Shown: in pieces, positions 12,005 through 23,689 of the stretch | Numbering within the stretch: position 1 is the first letter of the stretch | How the letters are laid out: each line of letters begins with the position of its first letter | Source: Gordius sp. MW1 | Lineage: Eukaryota > Nematomorpha > Gordioida > Gordea > Gordiidae | Direction of reading: 5' to 3' | Assembly (NCBI GenBank): GCA_964036665.1 | Contig: OZ038530.1 | Span: 10,690,501-10,754,500 of the forward strand | DNA: 64,000 bases | The notes under the pieces: generated by a model | Databases searched by the model: none | Told to the model about the DNA's origin: nothing | Seen by the model: only the letters and a program-made list of their open reading frames with translations | Program-made: the position numbers and the translations under genes

Positions 12005-12352
12005 AAAATGGTTTGCAGAAATTAGTTCAAAAAGATGTGCACACATCAGATACACCCTTATTTGGCTTGCCCTGGATATTAAATTTTGGACTATACATTC
12101 CGAAATGTCTCAAAATTTCTAAGGTTCAACAATCAGTGACTATTTTAAATCAAAACTCGTGTACGAAAAGTGTAAATTTTATGAAAAAAAATTGGCCGGA
12201 AATTTTGATGATGGGACAGAGAGCATTACGGTGAAAGCTAATAGCAAAAAGAGAGGGAAAAAGTTGAAAGAGAACAACTGGCAAGATGCAAACGCTACAG
12301 ACCAATTGAAGCAACAATCCGAATTTAAAATAGATAAAAAGAACTTCGGGAT
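12005..12352 (+). mobile_element. Mag-like Ty3/gypsy fossil fragment (protease-RT linker)
   Basis: A short + strand remnant contains TPLFGLPWILNFGL, a motif found between protease and reverse transcriptase in Mag/K02A2.6-like gypsy elements; a related stretch is at about 23960. It is broken and partial, in the opposite orientation to the gag fossil beside it. Confidence 0.45.
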
Positions 12353-12480
12353 CAGAGGTCAGATTTGTTAGGAATTTTATGCCCGAACCCGGCGTGGTTC
12401 AATTTTTTAACTTCATTGCCCGCCCGAACCTTCTAGGTGCCCGCCCGAAGTAATTTGCTCTTATGGCCTAGCCTCACTTT
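12353..12480 (+). mobile_element. hAT-like MITE end
   Basis: CAGAGGTCAGATTTGTTAGG with GCCCGAACCC and GCCCGCCCG words matches the right end of 8141-8520 in reverse. It sits within the Mag-like gypsy debris. Confidence 0.4.
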
Positions 12481-12484
12481 AATT

Positions 12485-13664
12485 TTGTTTCGCCGATTAC
12501 ATCTAATTTTTGATGGCCATACCCCGTAAAATTATGCGTTGGCCTTAATTTAGGTTTCCCTATGTGATTCCAAATTTCCTCATCTATTACCGACACCTGA
12601 GCGCCGGTGTCATATTCAAAACTGAATCGAACATCATTTAAAGTGCTTCAATTGTTGCTCGTTTCCGATCTCTTTTTTTAGTGTGATTGATAGAATTAAT
12701 GTCGCCAACATCTTCCTCACAATCATCGAAAACTTGGTTAACCCTCTTATTCTTGCATGCTCGCAAAAAGTGCCCCATCTTATTGCAATTAAAACACTTT
12801 GCCGTCGCTGCAGCGCAATAATTACGAATGTGTGATCGGCCACAACGAAAACATTTAGAAGCAGTACGGTTGGGGTTGGTCTGGCCCTTACTAACACCTG
12901 CACCCCTACGATTATCCCTTATTCGATTTATATTCAAGGAATTAACCTCGCTCTCTGCCGTCTCCCATGCTAAAGCCATATCCAAAATTTTATCAAAAGT
13001 TCTTCTACCTATTTCGTCAAGCATTCTAGGATATTTACTACGAATTCCGACCTCCAACTTCGGGAATCGAATTCCTGCTACGAATTGGTCCCGAAGGCGC
13101 TTTTCAACATCATTATTAAATTGTGCCACTTGTGCAGTTTCCTTCAATCGTTTAGTAAATCCTAACACCGACTCACCTTCTGACCTCATAAGGCGAATAA
13201 ACTCTAATCTTGAAGCCATAGTACTAGATCCAGGTTTAAAAATGGTTTTACATGTTTCAATGATCTTCTCCCAATCCACGTTTTCTATTTTACGGGGAAA
13301 TAAGAAGTTTTTTACTTGGATCGCATTTTCAATTCCAAAATATGCAAGGAATAATTTTTTGTATATCTGTTTCATTGCATCTCCCGTTGCGCATATTCCT
13401 TTGGCTATTAGAATATATTTGACATTCTCGAAATATTCTTCTATCGGAATAACTGGGGAATATGATTGTAGTATAATTTTTGAAATATCCACTTCGTTCT
13501 TCATAGAATTTTCTGTCTTGATTGTAGATTCCATCTTCGTCGCCAGATATAACGTTTATTGTTGTTTGAATCTACGCGAATATAATACAGGAAATTACAC
13601 AAAGGTTATTTATAAAATGCGAAGTAGTAAAATTACATTAACGTTACATAACACAATTGTTACA
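12485..13664 (-). mobile_element. Ty3/gypsy fossil, Mag-like: LTR, gag and start of protease
   Basis: Parts in - strand order: a short LTR of about 110 bp (13664-13554), a primer-site-like TGGCGACGAAG, then gag (13534-12638, about 298 codons). The gag carries two CCHC zinc knuckles, CFRCGRSHIRNYC and CFNCNKMGHFLRAC, that bind RNA. The beginning of the protease region follows to about 12485. Pol and the second LTR are absent here. The gag frame is largely open, so this copy is not very old, but the element is truncated and broken. Confidence 0.75.
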
Positions 13665-14193
13665 GTATCATAGATGAAATTTAACAGCTCTAGATTCGGG
13701 CCTAATTAAAATCATACTATATTATCTTGTTACTTTTTTATTAGATTGTATATCCCGAATGCTGCCACCTCCAAGTTAAATCTTTTCCCAACTCCATTTC
13801 TTAGCTGCGTTTTTGGAAAGGATTGAAATAGTTATATCTATGTAGCCATTTCATTATTCGCACACATGTGTGCCGTCTAGACTTAAAACAAAGGCGTCTG
13901 CACTAAGTGTTTAATTCTAATTCATTTAATTTTTTTAACAAATGAAATTTGGTTCAATTCGCCTTTTATATTCCCTAATCTACGCTATTACTTATTTCTA
14001 ATTTCTGTAATAGTTAATTTCCATATCATTCTTTTTTTGCCTAATTTCACTCGTCCTTTATATTCCCTTAACTACGCTATTACTTATTTTTATAATACAA
14101 ATTTAATTTACAACCATTCTTTTTTGGCCTCAAATAAAAATTTTCACCATTATATTCTATAGCAAAGAAGGTAAATTTTTTATCAACCTAAAT
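13665..14193. other. No gene; AT-rich with a diverged ~85-bp duplication
   Basis: CCTTTATATTCCCTAATCTA near 13962 recurs at about 14048 with CTACGCTATTACTTATTT. No coding signal is seen. Confidence 0.4.
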
Positions 14194-14360
14194 TAGAACT
14201 GCACGGGTGACCCGAAACCCGACACGATATCGGGTCGGGTTCGGGTTAAAAATTTTAAAATGTCTTCGGGTCGGATTCGGGAAATTTTAAAATGCTTTCG
14301 GGTCGGGTTGAAAATTTTAATATGCTTTCGGGTCGGGTAGGATTTAAAGTGTCGGGTCAA
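14194..14360 (+). mobile_element. hAT-like end with CGGGTCGGGTT repeats
   Basis: TAGAACTGCACGGGTGACCC starts a cluster of TCGGGTCGGG words. TAGAnnnCTGC starts with GGGTT/AACCC subterminal clusters are typical of hAT ends. The partner end is not found. The following 14361-15289 is AT-rich with nothing recognisable. Confidence 0.4.
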
Positions 14361-15289
14361 GGGTTATGAATCTTGCAATGCAAAATACACGGGACATATC
14401 TTTTAAATTAATGCTATTATGTATAATATTTTTACTTAATATCAAAATGTATAATTGAAGAATATTCATTCAGTTAATTAAATTCCATTTTTTTAAATCC
14501 GATTGTTTCAATTTGGACGCAAATTTAAATTTGACTCGTGAAAGGTAAAATATATCAACAAAATAATATTTTTAAATTGTATTTAAAGAATGTAAAGTGG
14601 TAGTTCATTATTAATTCAAATTACATAGATATGTGTTCATAAAACAAATAAAAGTAAGTTTAAATTTATTAAATGGTTCATTTGCAAAACATATAGTTTA
14701 AATTAAATGTGGTCCGATAAATGCTATCATATTTATACATCTCTATAATAAATCATTCAAATAAATTTGGTAATCAAAATCTGTGGTATCATTATGTTTC
14801 GTAAATTGCACTTTAATTTGTCGTTTAAATTATACACACCGCCATGGGGAGGGGGACAATAACGATAAAAGGAAGGGCAAAATAACCATTTTTTAATTTT
14901 AGCCATAATTTGATAAAATTTTTAAGAGTTTTGGTGATTATACTGATGTTGATTATAGAGGAAACAGAATTTTACATTTTAACTTATATTTTTTTGAATA
15001 TTTGTAATACTTAAAAGTACCACAAGGCTTGTTACAGTAATAAACTTTTAGTAATTTTGGTTGCAAACAATACTTATTTTAATTTAAAATGTTTAATGTA
15101 TGTATAAAATGGATACAAGTGTTAGCTGATTCTGTTTAACACCATAAAGTACATAAAATTAAGTTTGCTCAAAATATTAAATTTCTACAAATGACTTATA
15201 CATATGTATTTTGAAACCTCTACCTTGATAAAAATAGCAGGAGTTAAAAAGATTTCATAAATTAAATGAATAATTAAATTTATCATATA

Positions 15290-17930
15290 AGTGCTAAAAA
15301 TCGCTTTAATGAGAATTTTTTTAAAATAAGATTACCATTAAAACCTGCTTTTGAAACAATTTTCTATAGTTTTGCTAGAGACGGTTCCAAGATGCTTCAA
15401 TCAAAAATAAAGAGTCCAATTGAGGAAAATCCTTTTCAAAGTCAAGTCCATTATTTTCATAGTATATGATGGTTTTTTGCATAATATAATATTTATAGTT
15501 ACTTTCAAATCACCGAAATATTTCCTGATTTAAGGGTTGAATCAATGTGAGTGTTTGGTGGTGAAAATGAATTTAATGTGGGTCAGCCGAATGTCTATTT
15601 TATGATAACTAGCATTGTCCTTTTCTAGTTTTTGGTCCCATTTTTGGATTATCCGTTTGAATATACATCTTTTCATCCAAGACTTTTTGTTTAAAAAGTA
15701 ATTCACCGGTATGATTCTATTTTTGAAGCAGCGTGGGTTTTGGTGTTCTCCAATAACAAACGATTGTTTGTCTGTACCTGTTAAATCTTATATATAAAAA
15801 TGAAACTATGTGTGTATGTTTGTATGTATGTGTGTATGCCGCCACCAATTTTGGAAAACTACCAGACCGATTTGGCTCAAAATTTCACAGTTTATTCCCC
15901 ACACTCCGGAGCGTGTTTTAATATATGTTCCAGCCAAATCGGTCGAGTAGTTTTCGAGATATTGGGTTTTATGCGTTTTGACGTTGTATCGAACGTCAAT
16001 CAAACGCCCTGCCCTCATCACGTACTGCTGGGTATCTTATCTATCTATCGTGTAGGTAGTCTGATGATAAATGCAGTAGGCATGTGATGCGGAAAATGAA
16101 AACTTTTTACGCACTATCAAAGCCATTTTTTGCTTCAATTATTATCATTATTATAGGACGGTCGTGTCCCCCCCCCCTCCGTGGCTAAATAAATTAAAAA
16201 ATCTAATTTTGTAATTTTTTGCACGTTAAACAAGAAGAAAAATGAAAATACTTTTAACAAAGTCCAATAAATGTTGATATATCCATGGGCGTAGCTAGGT
16301 TTTGAATTAGGGGGGGGGGGGCAGATTAAAAAAAAAGGTCTTTATTATAGGACAGTCGTGTCCCCCCCCCCCTACTCCTGCGTAGCTAAATAAATTAAAA
16401 AATCTAATTTTGTAATTTTTTGCACGTTAAATAAGGAGAAAAATGAAAATACTTTTAACAAAGTGCCAATAAATGTTGATATATCCATGGGCGTACCCAG
16501 GTTTTGAATTAGGGGGGGGGGCAGATTAAAAAAAAAGGTCTTAACTACCCAAAAATTTTCCTGAGAGCAAAAAAAAAATAAAAAAAGGTCTCGACTATCC
16601 AAAAATTTTCCTGCGACCGTAATTTAAATTTCATTTTACCAAAATAATTTATATTTTTGTGTAAATTCGCTAATACGCATCTGTATTAATTTGAGTTAAG
16701 TTCAAATAGGGGGAGGGGGAGCCGCGCCCCTTGCCCCCGCCTGGCTAATTAAGGGGGGGGGGAGGGTAAACATAATTTTTTTAATTTTTAAGGGTTTTTG
16801 TATTGAAATCCTTCTTTTTTTAAATTAGGAAGGGGGCAGCCGCGCCCCTTGCTTCCCCCTGGCTAATTGGGGGGGGGGGGGGCAGCAAAATAAAAAAAGT
16901 TGCTTGAAGGGCCAGGGGGCCAAAGATTTTTTCCTTGGGGGGGGGGGGGCCATGGAGCAGGTTTTCTCTCTTGGGTGGGCCTGGGCCTTGGACCCTCTTT
17001 AACTATTTATTTAAAATTTTTGCATAATAAACACTTACCAATTATATTTGATATATTCATAACTATTGAAATTTATCTATATGCCCCCCCCCCCCTAATT
17101 AGCCAGGGGGCAGAGAGCGCGGCTGCCCCCCTCCCTAATTAAAAAAAGGATCAAATTTCAATACAAATACCCTTAAAAATTAAAAAAAAACTTATATTTG
17201 CCCCCCCCCCCCCAATTTAAATTACGGTCGCAGGCAAAATTTTTGGGTAGTCAAGCGAAATTTTTTAATTCAAAACCTGGGTACGCCCATGATATATATT
17301 CTGCTAATACACCCGGGTAAATGGCAAAACAAAGTTTGATTTTTCGTTAAATAAACTATATGCGTATCCGTATCCGCCTTTTGTTTATATTTTATCATAA
17401 AGGCCAGCGGGTCAGCTAGTTTGTAATAAAAAGCATTGTAACTCTTTCCTTATTGGTTTTGATACCCATGACTTCAGTATTATAAGCAAAAGTGCTTTTG
17501 CTTCCAGCTTTATAAAACAAATCTGTTTCATCATAATTATAAATGTAATTTGGAAAATATGATTTTTGAAAATTTGGAAACATGTTTTCAGTCCAATATG
17601 ATGCTTTAACAAAATCAGCGTTACCCATCTCATTGTTGATGATTTAATAATTGTGTTCCTAGTACGAAACCTCTGGATCCTACTTGCATTTGCAATGCCT
17701 AAGAATTTTTTTAAGTATAAATTTGTTAAAAAAATAGCTTTTTTGCATATCAAAAATTTGATTAAACTTGATCATTTGCTGCTAAAAGTCATTGATATGT
17801 AAACAAATTTTCCTTGATTAAAATGCGTTGAAATTTTTTTGCCTTGGTAAGAAGCAAAAGGCCATTAAGTGCACATCTTTTTGAACTAATATCTGAAAAC
17901 CATTTCAGTAAAGCTTATTCGGTTTTTAGG
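15290..17930 (-). pseudogene. pogo/Tigger-like transposase fossil split by a Helitron
   Basis: This was a DDE transposase of the Tc1/mariner superfamily, pogo clade. The N-terminal half lies at about 17900-17420 on the - strand, with YNYDETDLFYKAGSKSTFAY, the first-aspartate DET motif, and IKTNKERVTMLFITN. The C-terminal half lies at 15785-15340 on the - strand, with FVIGEHQNPRCFKN, FLNKKSWMKR and, near the end, TVSSKTIENCFKS. A Helitron (15786-17419) sits exactly between the halves. Both halves have several frame breaks and the DNA-binding N-terminus is degraded. No TA-flanked ends were identified. Confidence 0.65.
15786..17419 (+). mobile_element. Non-autonomous Helitron carrying poly-G hAT MITE sequence
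   Basis: It begins TCTTATATATAAAAATGAAA after A and ends CCAGCGGGTCAGCTAG before T: canonical Helitron ends and A|T target. The first 250 bases share the AAACTACC-AGACCGATTTGG palindromic unit. The interior holds stretches of the GGGCGTA-type poly-G hAT MITEs, with runs of C or G near 16175, 16312, 16370, 16513, 16868, 16938, 17084 and 17205. A 28855-30510 relative has the same plan on the other strand. No Rep/helicase gene is present. Confidence 0.75.
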
Positions 17931-17972
17931 TGTTGTGCTAAATTAAACAAGATTACTTTTCCTTTGTCTTTT

Positions 17973-18925
17973 TAATTGCTATGCAATTTATGGGCTCGTT
18001 TTTGGTTGTCCGTTGTCCGTTACCCTATCTATTTGCATTGGGTATATTAGGTTATCGATTTTTTAAATTAATGCATGAGAAAGAGGTGCCCCCCCCTCAT
18101 CTCTATCAAGAGGTGCCCCACCCCTCATCTCTATCTCCCTCGCTTTCGGGCGGGGTCGGGTTTTAATTGCTACGTTAAATTAATGCATAAGTATATCTAT
18201 ATTTAAATTTTGGTAATTGCTATGCAATTTAACTAGTTTTGGGGTTAGAATCCCGGAGTTTTTTTTGACTCTTATGATTGTTCTTGTTACTATCATTGAT
18301 AATAAGACTTTTTGGCCGTCCGCTGGCTGCTGACCAATGAAAAAAATGACCATTGGCCAAAATGTGAATCCGAGTTTATTTTTTCGTTTTTTTTTTAACT
18401 ATTATGATTGTTCCTGTTACTACCATTGCTATTATGACTTTTTGGCCGTCCGTTGGCTGCTGACCAATGGAAAAAAATCACCATTGGCCAAAATGTGATT
18501 CGAAAATTTTTTTTAGTTTTTTTTTGACTATTATGAATTTATATCCACTTTTACCGTGTCCTGGCTGCTGACCAATTGAAAAAAATGACCATTGGCCAAA
18601 ATGTGATTCGAAAATTTTTTTTAGTTTTTTTTTGACTATTATAAGTTTATATCCACTTTTACCGTGTCCTGGCTGCTGACCAATGGAAAAACATGACCAT
18701 TGGCCAAAATGTGATTCGAAAATTTTTTTTGTTTTTTTTTTACTATTATAAGTTTATATCCACTTTTACCGTGTCCTGGCTGCTGACCAATGGAGAAAAA
18801 TGACCATTGGCCAAAATGTGAATCCGAGTTTATTTTTTCGTTTTTTTTTTGACTTATGAATTTATATCCACTTTTACCGTGTCCTGGCTGCTTACCAATG
18901 AAAAAAATGACCATTGGCCAAATTT
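17973..18925 (+). mobile_element. Helentron-like element, 5' end plus minisatellite, no 3' end
   Basis: The 5' end AATTGCTATGCAATTTATGG lies at 17976. A second 5'-like unit at about 18218 runs into ACTAGTTTTGGGGTTAGAAT. About six minisatellite units follow (18280-18920) with the words CCAATGGAAAAAAATCACC and CCATTGGCCAAAATGTGA. The 3' hairpin block is missing. Confidence 0.6.
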
Positions 18926-19310
18926 TATATATAACCTAAAAATTTATTATAGATGGTCTAACAGACAGCCAACTATGTAATATATATTTTTAACCTTATA
19001 AATGCATATATATTTTTTTATTGGGTTAATATATTTCATTTAATTAGATTGTGATTTCATAGAAAACCTAAAAAGTAATATTTAAAAAAATAATATAGGT
19101 ATTAGATTCTAATTTACGATAATATATATCGATAGAAACTAACACAAAATTCGAAACCTCCTTCAAAGGTATTATCATAGCCCGTTATTTCTAATTAAAT
19201 TGAATCTACTATTAAACTCAAACACGAATTGTACTTTATTAGATGGCGCGCGTAAGTTTATATAATTAGTAAAATTTTTCTACGTGTCATAGATATTACA
19301 CCGCACGTGT
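18926..19310. other. No gene seen
   Basis: AT-rich sequence without a recognisable feature. Confidence 0.4.
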
Positions 19311-19462
19311 GGCAGGGAAATGTCCGATATTTTTAAAATGAAAAGGTATTTTAGGAATCTGAAAAGGTTATTTTACCCCCGGCCGCCCTGGGCACCTACG
19401 GGTAAAGTTTCGAGCGAATCGGGCTGGTAGTTTAAGAATTTAGCCCTTTTTTAAAACTAAAA
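19311..19462. repeat. Dispersed repeat Q (copy at 56510-56660)
   Basis: About 150 bp nearly identical to 56510-56660, including GGGCACCTACGGGTAAAGTT and CGAGCGAATCGGGC. In both places it borders the SINE/minisatellite sequence ending CCGTCCGCTGGCTACTGACC, so it seems to belong to that composite repeat. Confidence 0.6.
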
Positions 19463-19618
19463 AAAAACTTTTTTATTTTAATTTTTTTTTACATTAAATT
19501 AATATTTTGTTTTTGTTAATACCATTGATAATATGACTTTTTGACCGTCCGCTGGCTACTGACCGACGAAATATTTCATTATCTATATAAATAACATAAT
19601 AACTTCTACTATTTTAAA

Positions 19619-19810
19619 GCCAGCATGGTATAGTGGTTATAGCGCCGGCTTGTGAACTGGAGGTGTGGGGTTGAAGTCAGGGAGGGGACAAATTTTTTTT
19701 TTCAATTTTTTTAAATTAAATTAATATTTGTTTATGTTAATACCAATGATAATATGAATTTTTGACCGTCCGCTGGCTACTGACCAATAAAAAAATGACC
19801 TTGGCCAAAT
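19619..19810 (+). repeat. tRNA-like SINE (His-type head)
   Basis: 19619-19690 reads like a decayed tRNA. The A-box-like stretch is TGGTATAGTGGTTA, the anticodon-loop-like stretch CTTGTGAAC would give GTG (His), and the B-box-like GGTTGAAGTCA is degenerate. A T/A-rich body and TTGACCGTCCGCTGGCTACT follow. The acceptor stem does not pair, so it is not a working tRNA gene. B-box-plus-body relatives lie near 2082, 44640 (-) and 56345. Confidence 0.55.
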
Positions 19811-19819
19811 AAATCGAAA

Positions 19820-20077
19820 TTTTTTTTCGTTTTTGAATTGGTTAACATTGATAATTACCCTATGTCCTCCCTTACAAGGGCCTATAACTAATTAACTAAT
19901 TATTTTGCATCTAATACCCCCTATAGGCATTCTCGCCCCTTCCCACCTTTCTCGCCCATAAATTGCATAGCAAATATGCTACGTTTATACGGAGTATAGA
20001 AGAGTTCCCCCTTCCCCTCTTCCCTTCCCCTACTCCTCTTCCCTTCTCCCCCTTCCCACGAGGGCCGAAGGCCCGAG
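19820..20077 (+). mobile_element. Helentron-like element, 3' end only
   Basis: It has the conserved block CCTATAGGCATTCTCGCCCC, CGCCCATAAATTGCATAGCA, a CCCTTCCC tract and the terminal hairpin GGGCC-GAA-GGCCC, ending GAG before T. The 5' half is absent. Its 3' end abuts repeat R. Confidence 0.6.
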
Positions 20078-20400
20078 TTTTTATTGAGAGATATGTTATT
20101 AGAAGCAGTTGTCTGCAATTCGGCTGCATTTTGCATATAAGGTAAATGTTGATTTGATGATTGGCCTCTCCAATGATTTTTAATTTATCATAATAAGTAA
20201 AAAAAATTTAATTCTCACTTAAACACCTTAATTTAATTTAAAAAATTTATAAACTTACCACTCATCCGATTTTAAGCATTTAACCGATTCTATTATAAAT
20301 AGATTTAACGTATAGTTTAGACAATATATTAAAAAAATCGCGGTTATATATCATTTATAAATATTACCATTTATCCGATTCTGACTTATACAATTTCTAG
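20078..20400 (+). repeat. Dispersed repeat R (inverted copy at 11600-11930)
   Basis: It shares AGAAGCAGTTGTCTGCAATT and TTATCCGATTCT-type strings with 11600-11930 in inverted orientation. Non-coding. Confidence 0.5.
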
Positions 20401-22332
20401 TGGGTGGCCCGTCAACTTGCCAAAAACCATTTTGTTGAATTGAATGTCTTAATGTTAAAAATGACCCCCAAAATTAAAAATGTGACCCAACAATTAAGCA
20501 TATTAACCATTCAATTTCGGATTGAAGTTAATATTTAGGTATTTTTTATAATAAAATTGATAATTATTATAAAAGGTACTCAATTTAGAACCTTCTTTAT
20601 GATAATGAAGAGATGTTCGTTAATGTCGAGGGTGAATTCGGCAAGATGGTTTTCGGCGAGTTGTTAGGGCACCTTTCTACCGTATTAAAAAAATATATTA
20701 AATAGTTATCTCCAAGCCTTAAAAGCCACCCATCTTTTATTGAACAAGCTAAATTTATTAAAATTTGTGAAAAATATTTATTATTAAATGAATCCCAAAT
20801 ACTAATTAATTCCAACATTTTAGATATGAATTATTCTAAATAGAAATCTAAATTAAATTTAATATAATTGATTCTGATGGCCTGTAAAGAAACCTTTAAG
20901 CCGAGATCTCGATAATAAAATCTCGTCCCGTCTCGAGGTCAAAAATCTCCTCTCGAGATCTAGATTTGGCATCACTACCTAACACATGGTAACAATTAGA
21001 GTTGTTGTTGCTATGTTCCTTGAAAATCCTTAACAAATCCCCGTATGTTGTTAATTTGTACTTTGTTAATATTGTATACTACCACACTCTCGACCTTTCT
21101 GTGTCATAGCGAAGTGAAGAACTTGTCTAAACGTTACGGTTGCAGCGTCTAAATTTATGATGATTGGATAAATCGTACGTAATTCAATGTCTAACTTTAC
21201 TAACCGTCCTGGCGATAAATTATTCTATAAGTCTTTCGTCTATATAACTTTAAAATTAGACAATCGCGCAGATTCTTTCAACCTTCTTGTAAACTTAATT
21301 ATTTATTCTCCTTCTAACCGGTTCATTTGAACGAAATTTGACATGGACGTAAAGACAGTCTCCATTGATTTAAACAGCGCAATGCACGCATTATATGTCA
21401 ACTCAAAGCATATTCAATGTTTTATGATATATGAAAATTTTAATCACTTTAACATTATTAATTCCAAAATAGGCCAGTAAAAGGTGTTTATATATTCGTT
21501 TTAACATGTCACCTGAAACACGTTTTACTTTTATCATAAATTTAATATCCTCTATATAATCCTCAATATTCACATTCTCCGTGAATGCATTTAAGTTGAT
21601 CTTTGATAAGTCAATTGCGATTTATATCTGGTTTAAAGTCTGAACTCGACATCATGTTTTTTAATTAAATTCCATTTGTCGGCAATATTGTATATTACAA
21701 ATGTGTGTATCATGTGCAATGTTACAAAACCATATTAACTTCAAAACCGAGGCACCCGGTCAAAGTAGCAGAAAAAAAGCAGCCAAATTGGTCAGAATTG
21801 ATCAGGATCATGATTTAACATAGAATTTAAGTTTAAACCTATAATTATGCAGTACTTTAGGGTTAGGTTTATAATTATGCACTACTTTAGGGTTAAGGTT
21901 GGGTTTATTGTTTCGACTTTTTCATCATTCTGCTACTTTGACCCCGATAAAAAACCGAAACGTCAGACCACCACAACGCTTTTGTGAGGAATATAACTAT
22001 TGATTGGGGAGAGGATGTATTTTATAACTATTTAATTATTATCTATAATTCCTATTTGTATATATAACACATGCTATATTAATTTGAATAGTCTTACCAA
22101 TAAATCTATAATTACGCGTCTACAAAAAATCAAACCTATAATTCTGATAGAGAGTTTTGCGCTGAATAATAATGTTTTTATTTTTTTTAAGACTTCTAAT
22201 TTTTTAGATAAACTAGATTGAAGGTACAAAAAATGCCCATTTAAACCTCTTTTAAGGCAATGCATTTTTAGTTTTTATGGAAAAATATTTATTTATTCCT
22301 GTGGATTAAAGTGTCATCATTATTTTAGTTTT
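20401..22332. other. No gene; a hAT-like end near 20880-20977
   Basis: Read in reverse from 20977, TAGTGATGCCAAATC leads into repeated CTCGAGA/GTCTCGAG words, which looks like a hAT end with subterminal repeats. A short AT-rich duplication (CCTATAATTATGCA...TACTTTAGGGTTA) is at 21838-21905. The remainder shows no coding signal that I can support. Confidence 0.35.
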
Positions 22333-23663
22333 AATTGCTATGCAATTTATGGGCTCGTTTTTTGTTGTCCGTCCGTCCGTCTGTCCGTCCGTCCATCCCT
22401 ATCTATTTGCATTGGGTATATTAGGTTATCGATTTTTTAAAATAATGCATGAGAAAGAGGTACCCCACCCCCCATCTCTATCTCCCTCGCTGTGTTATTT
22501 TTATTAATGCATAAGAGGTGCCCCACCCCTCATCTCTATCTAGTTTTTGGGTTAGAATCCCGGAGTTTTTTTTGACTCTTATGATTGTTCTTGTTACTAT
22601 CATTGATAATAAGACTTTTTGGCCGTCCGTTGGCTGCTGACCAATGAAAAAAATGACCATTGGCCAAAATGTGAATGCGAGTTTATTTTTCCGTTTTTTT
22701 TGACTATTATGATTGTTCCTGTTACTACCATTGCTATTATGACTTTTTGGCCGTCCGCTGGCTCCTGACCGATTGAAAAAATGACCATTGGCCAAAATGT
22801 GAATCGAAATTATTTTTTTCGTTTTTTTTGACTATTATGATTGTTCCTGTTCCTACCATTGCTATTATGACTTTTTGGCCGTCCGCTGGGTGCTGACCAA
22901 TGGAATAAAATGACCATTGGCCAAAATGTGATTCGAAAACTTTTTTTTCGTTTTTTTTTGACTATTATGAATTTATATTCACTTTTACCGTGTCCTGGCT
23001 GCTGACCAATGGAAAAAAATGACCATTGGCCAAAATGTGATTCGAAAATTTTTTTTTTCGTTTTTTTTACTTTTATGAATTTATATCCGCTTTTACCGTG
23101 TGCTGGCTGCTGACCAATGGAAAAAAATGACCATTGGCCAAAGTGAGCATCAAAATTTTTTTTCCGTTTTTTTGGCTATCATTGACTTATAGAGTATCTG
23201 TTGGTACTGACCAATAGAGAAATAGTGACCATTGGCCAAATTTTTGATTTTTTTAATTAAAAATTGTTCAAATTCAACAAAAAATTTCTCCCAACAATTC
23301 TGCAAATTCTTAACATTGTGTTGTTTTATAATATAATGTTTGTTAGACCCATAATCACTAAAGGCCATAAAAACTAATGTAATACGCAACTAGATGCAAA
23401 CACTAAATCTAACCCTAACCCTTGCCTATATTACATTTTGCCTTTATTACATTTTGCCTATAATGGAAAATTTGTATAAATAATTAATTAATCATTAGGC
23501 ATTTAATACCCCCTATAGGCATTCTCGCCCCTTCCCACCTTTCTCGCCCATAAATTGCATAGCAAATATGATACATTTATACGAAGTACAGATGAGTCGT
23601 CCCCCCTTCCCTTCCCCTCTTCCCTTCCCTTCTCCCCCTTCCCACGAGGGCCGAAGGCCCGAG
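22333..23663 (+). mobile_element. Helentron-like non-autonomous element, near full length
   Basis: The 5' end is TTGCTATGCAATTTATGGGC (from about 22335). An internal array of about seven ~125-bp minisatellite units (22560-23260) holds CCATTGG/CCAATGG inverted words and GGCCGTCCGCTGG. A unique stretch follows (23270-23500). The 3' block has CCTATAGGCATTCTCGCCCC, the reverse complement of the 5' end (GCCCATAAATTGCATAGCAA), and the hairpin GGGCC-GAA-GGCCC ending GAG before a T run. A 5' terminal repeat paired with a 3' subterminal repeat, a 3' hairpin and an internal minisatellite is the plan of Helentron-associated (DINE-1-like) elements. No protein is encoded. Confidence 0.7.
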
Positions 23664-23689
23664 TTTTTTTGTTTCACCTCTATATTTAA

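Noticed and set aside
12828-13673. A 281-codon + strand frame opposite the gag
   Set aside because: It lies antisense to a gag with two clear zinc knuckles and has no motif of its own.
16900-17142. Frame with GGGHGAGFLSWVGLGLG
   Set aside because: It is a poly-G MITE translation within the Helitron.
19619-19690. Functional tRNA-His gene
   Set aside because: The acceptor stem does not pair, the B box is degenerate and repeats follow directly; a SINE head fits better.
22478-22795. Frame with repeated GQEPADGQKVIIAMV-like words (also at 44090-44493 and 62277-62637)
   Set aside because: It is the translated ~125-bp minisatellite of the Helentron-like family, not a protein.
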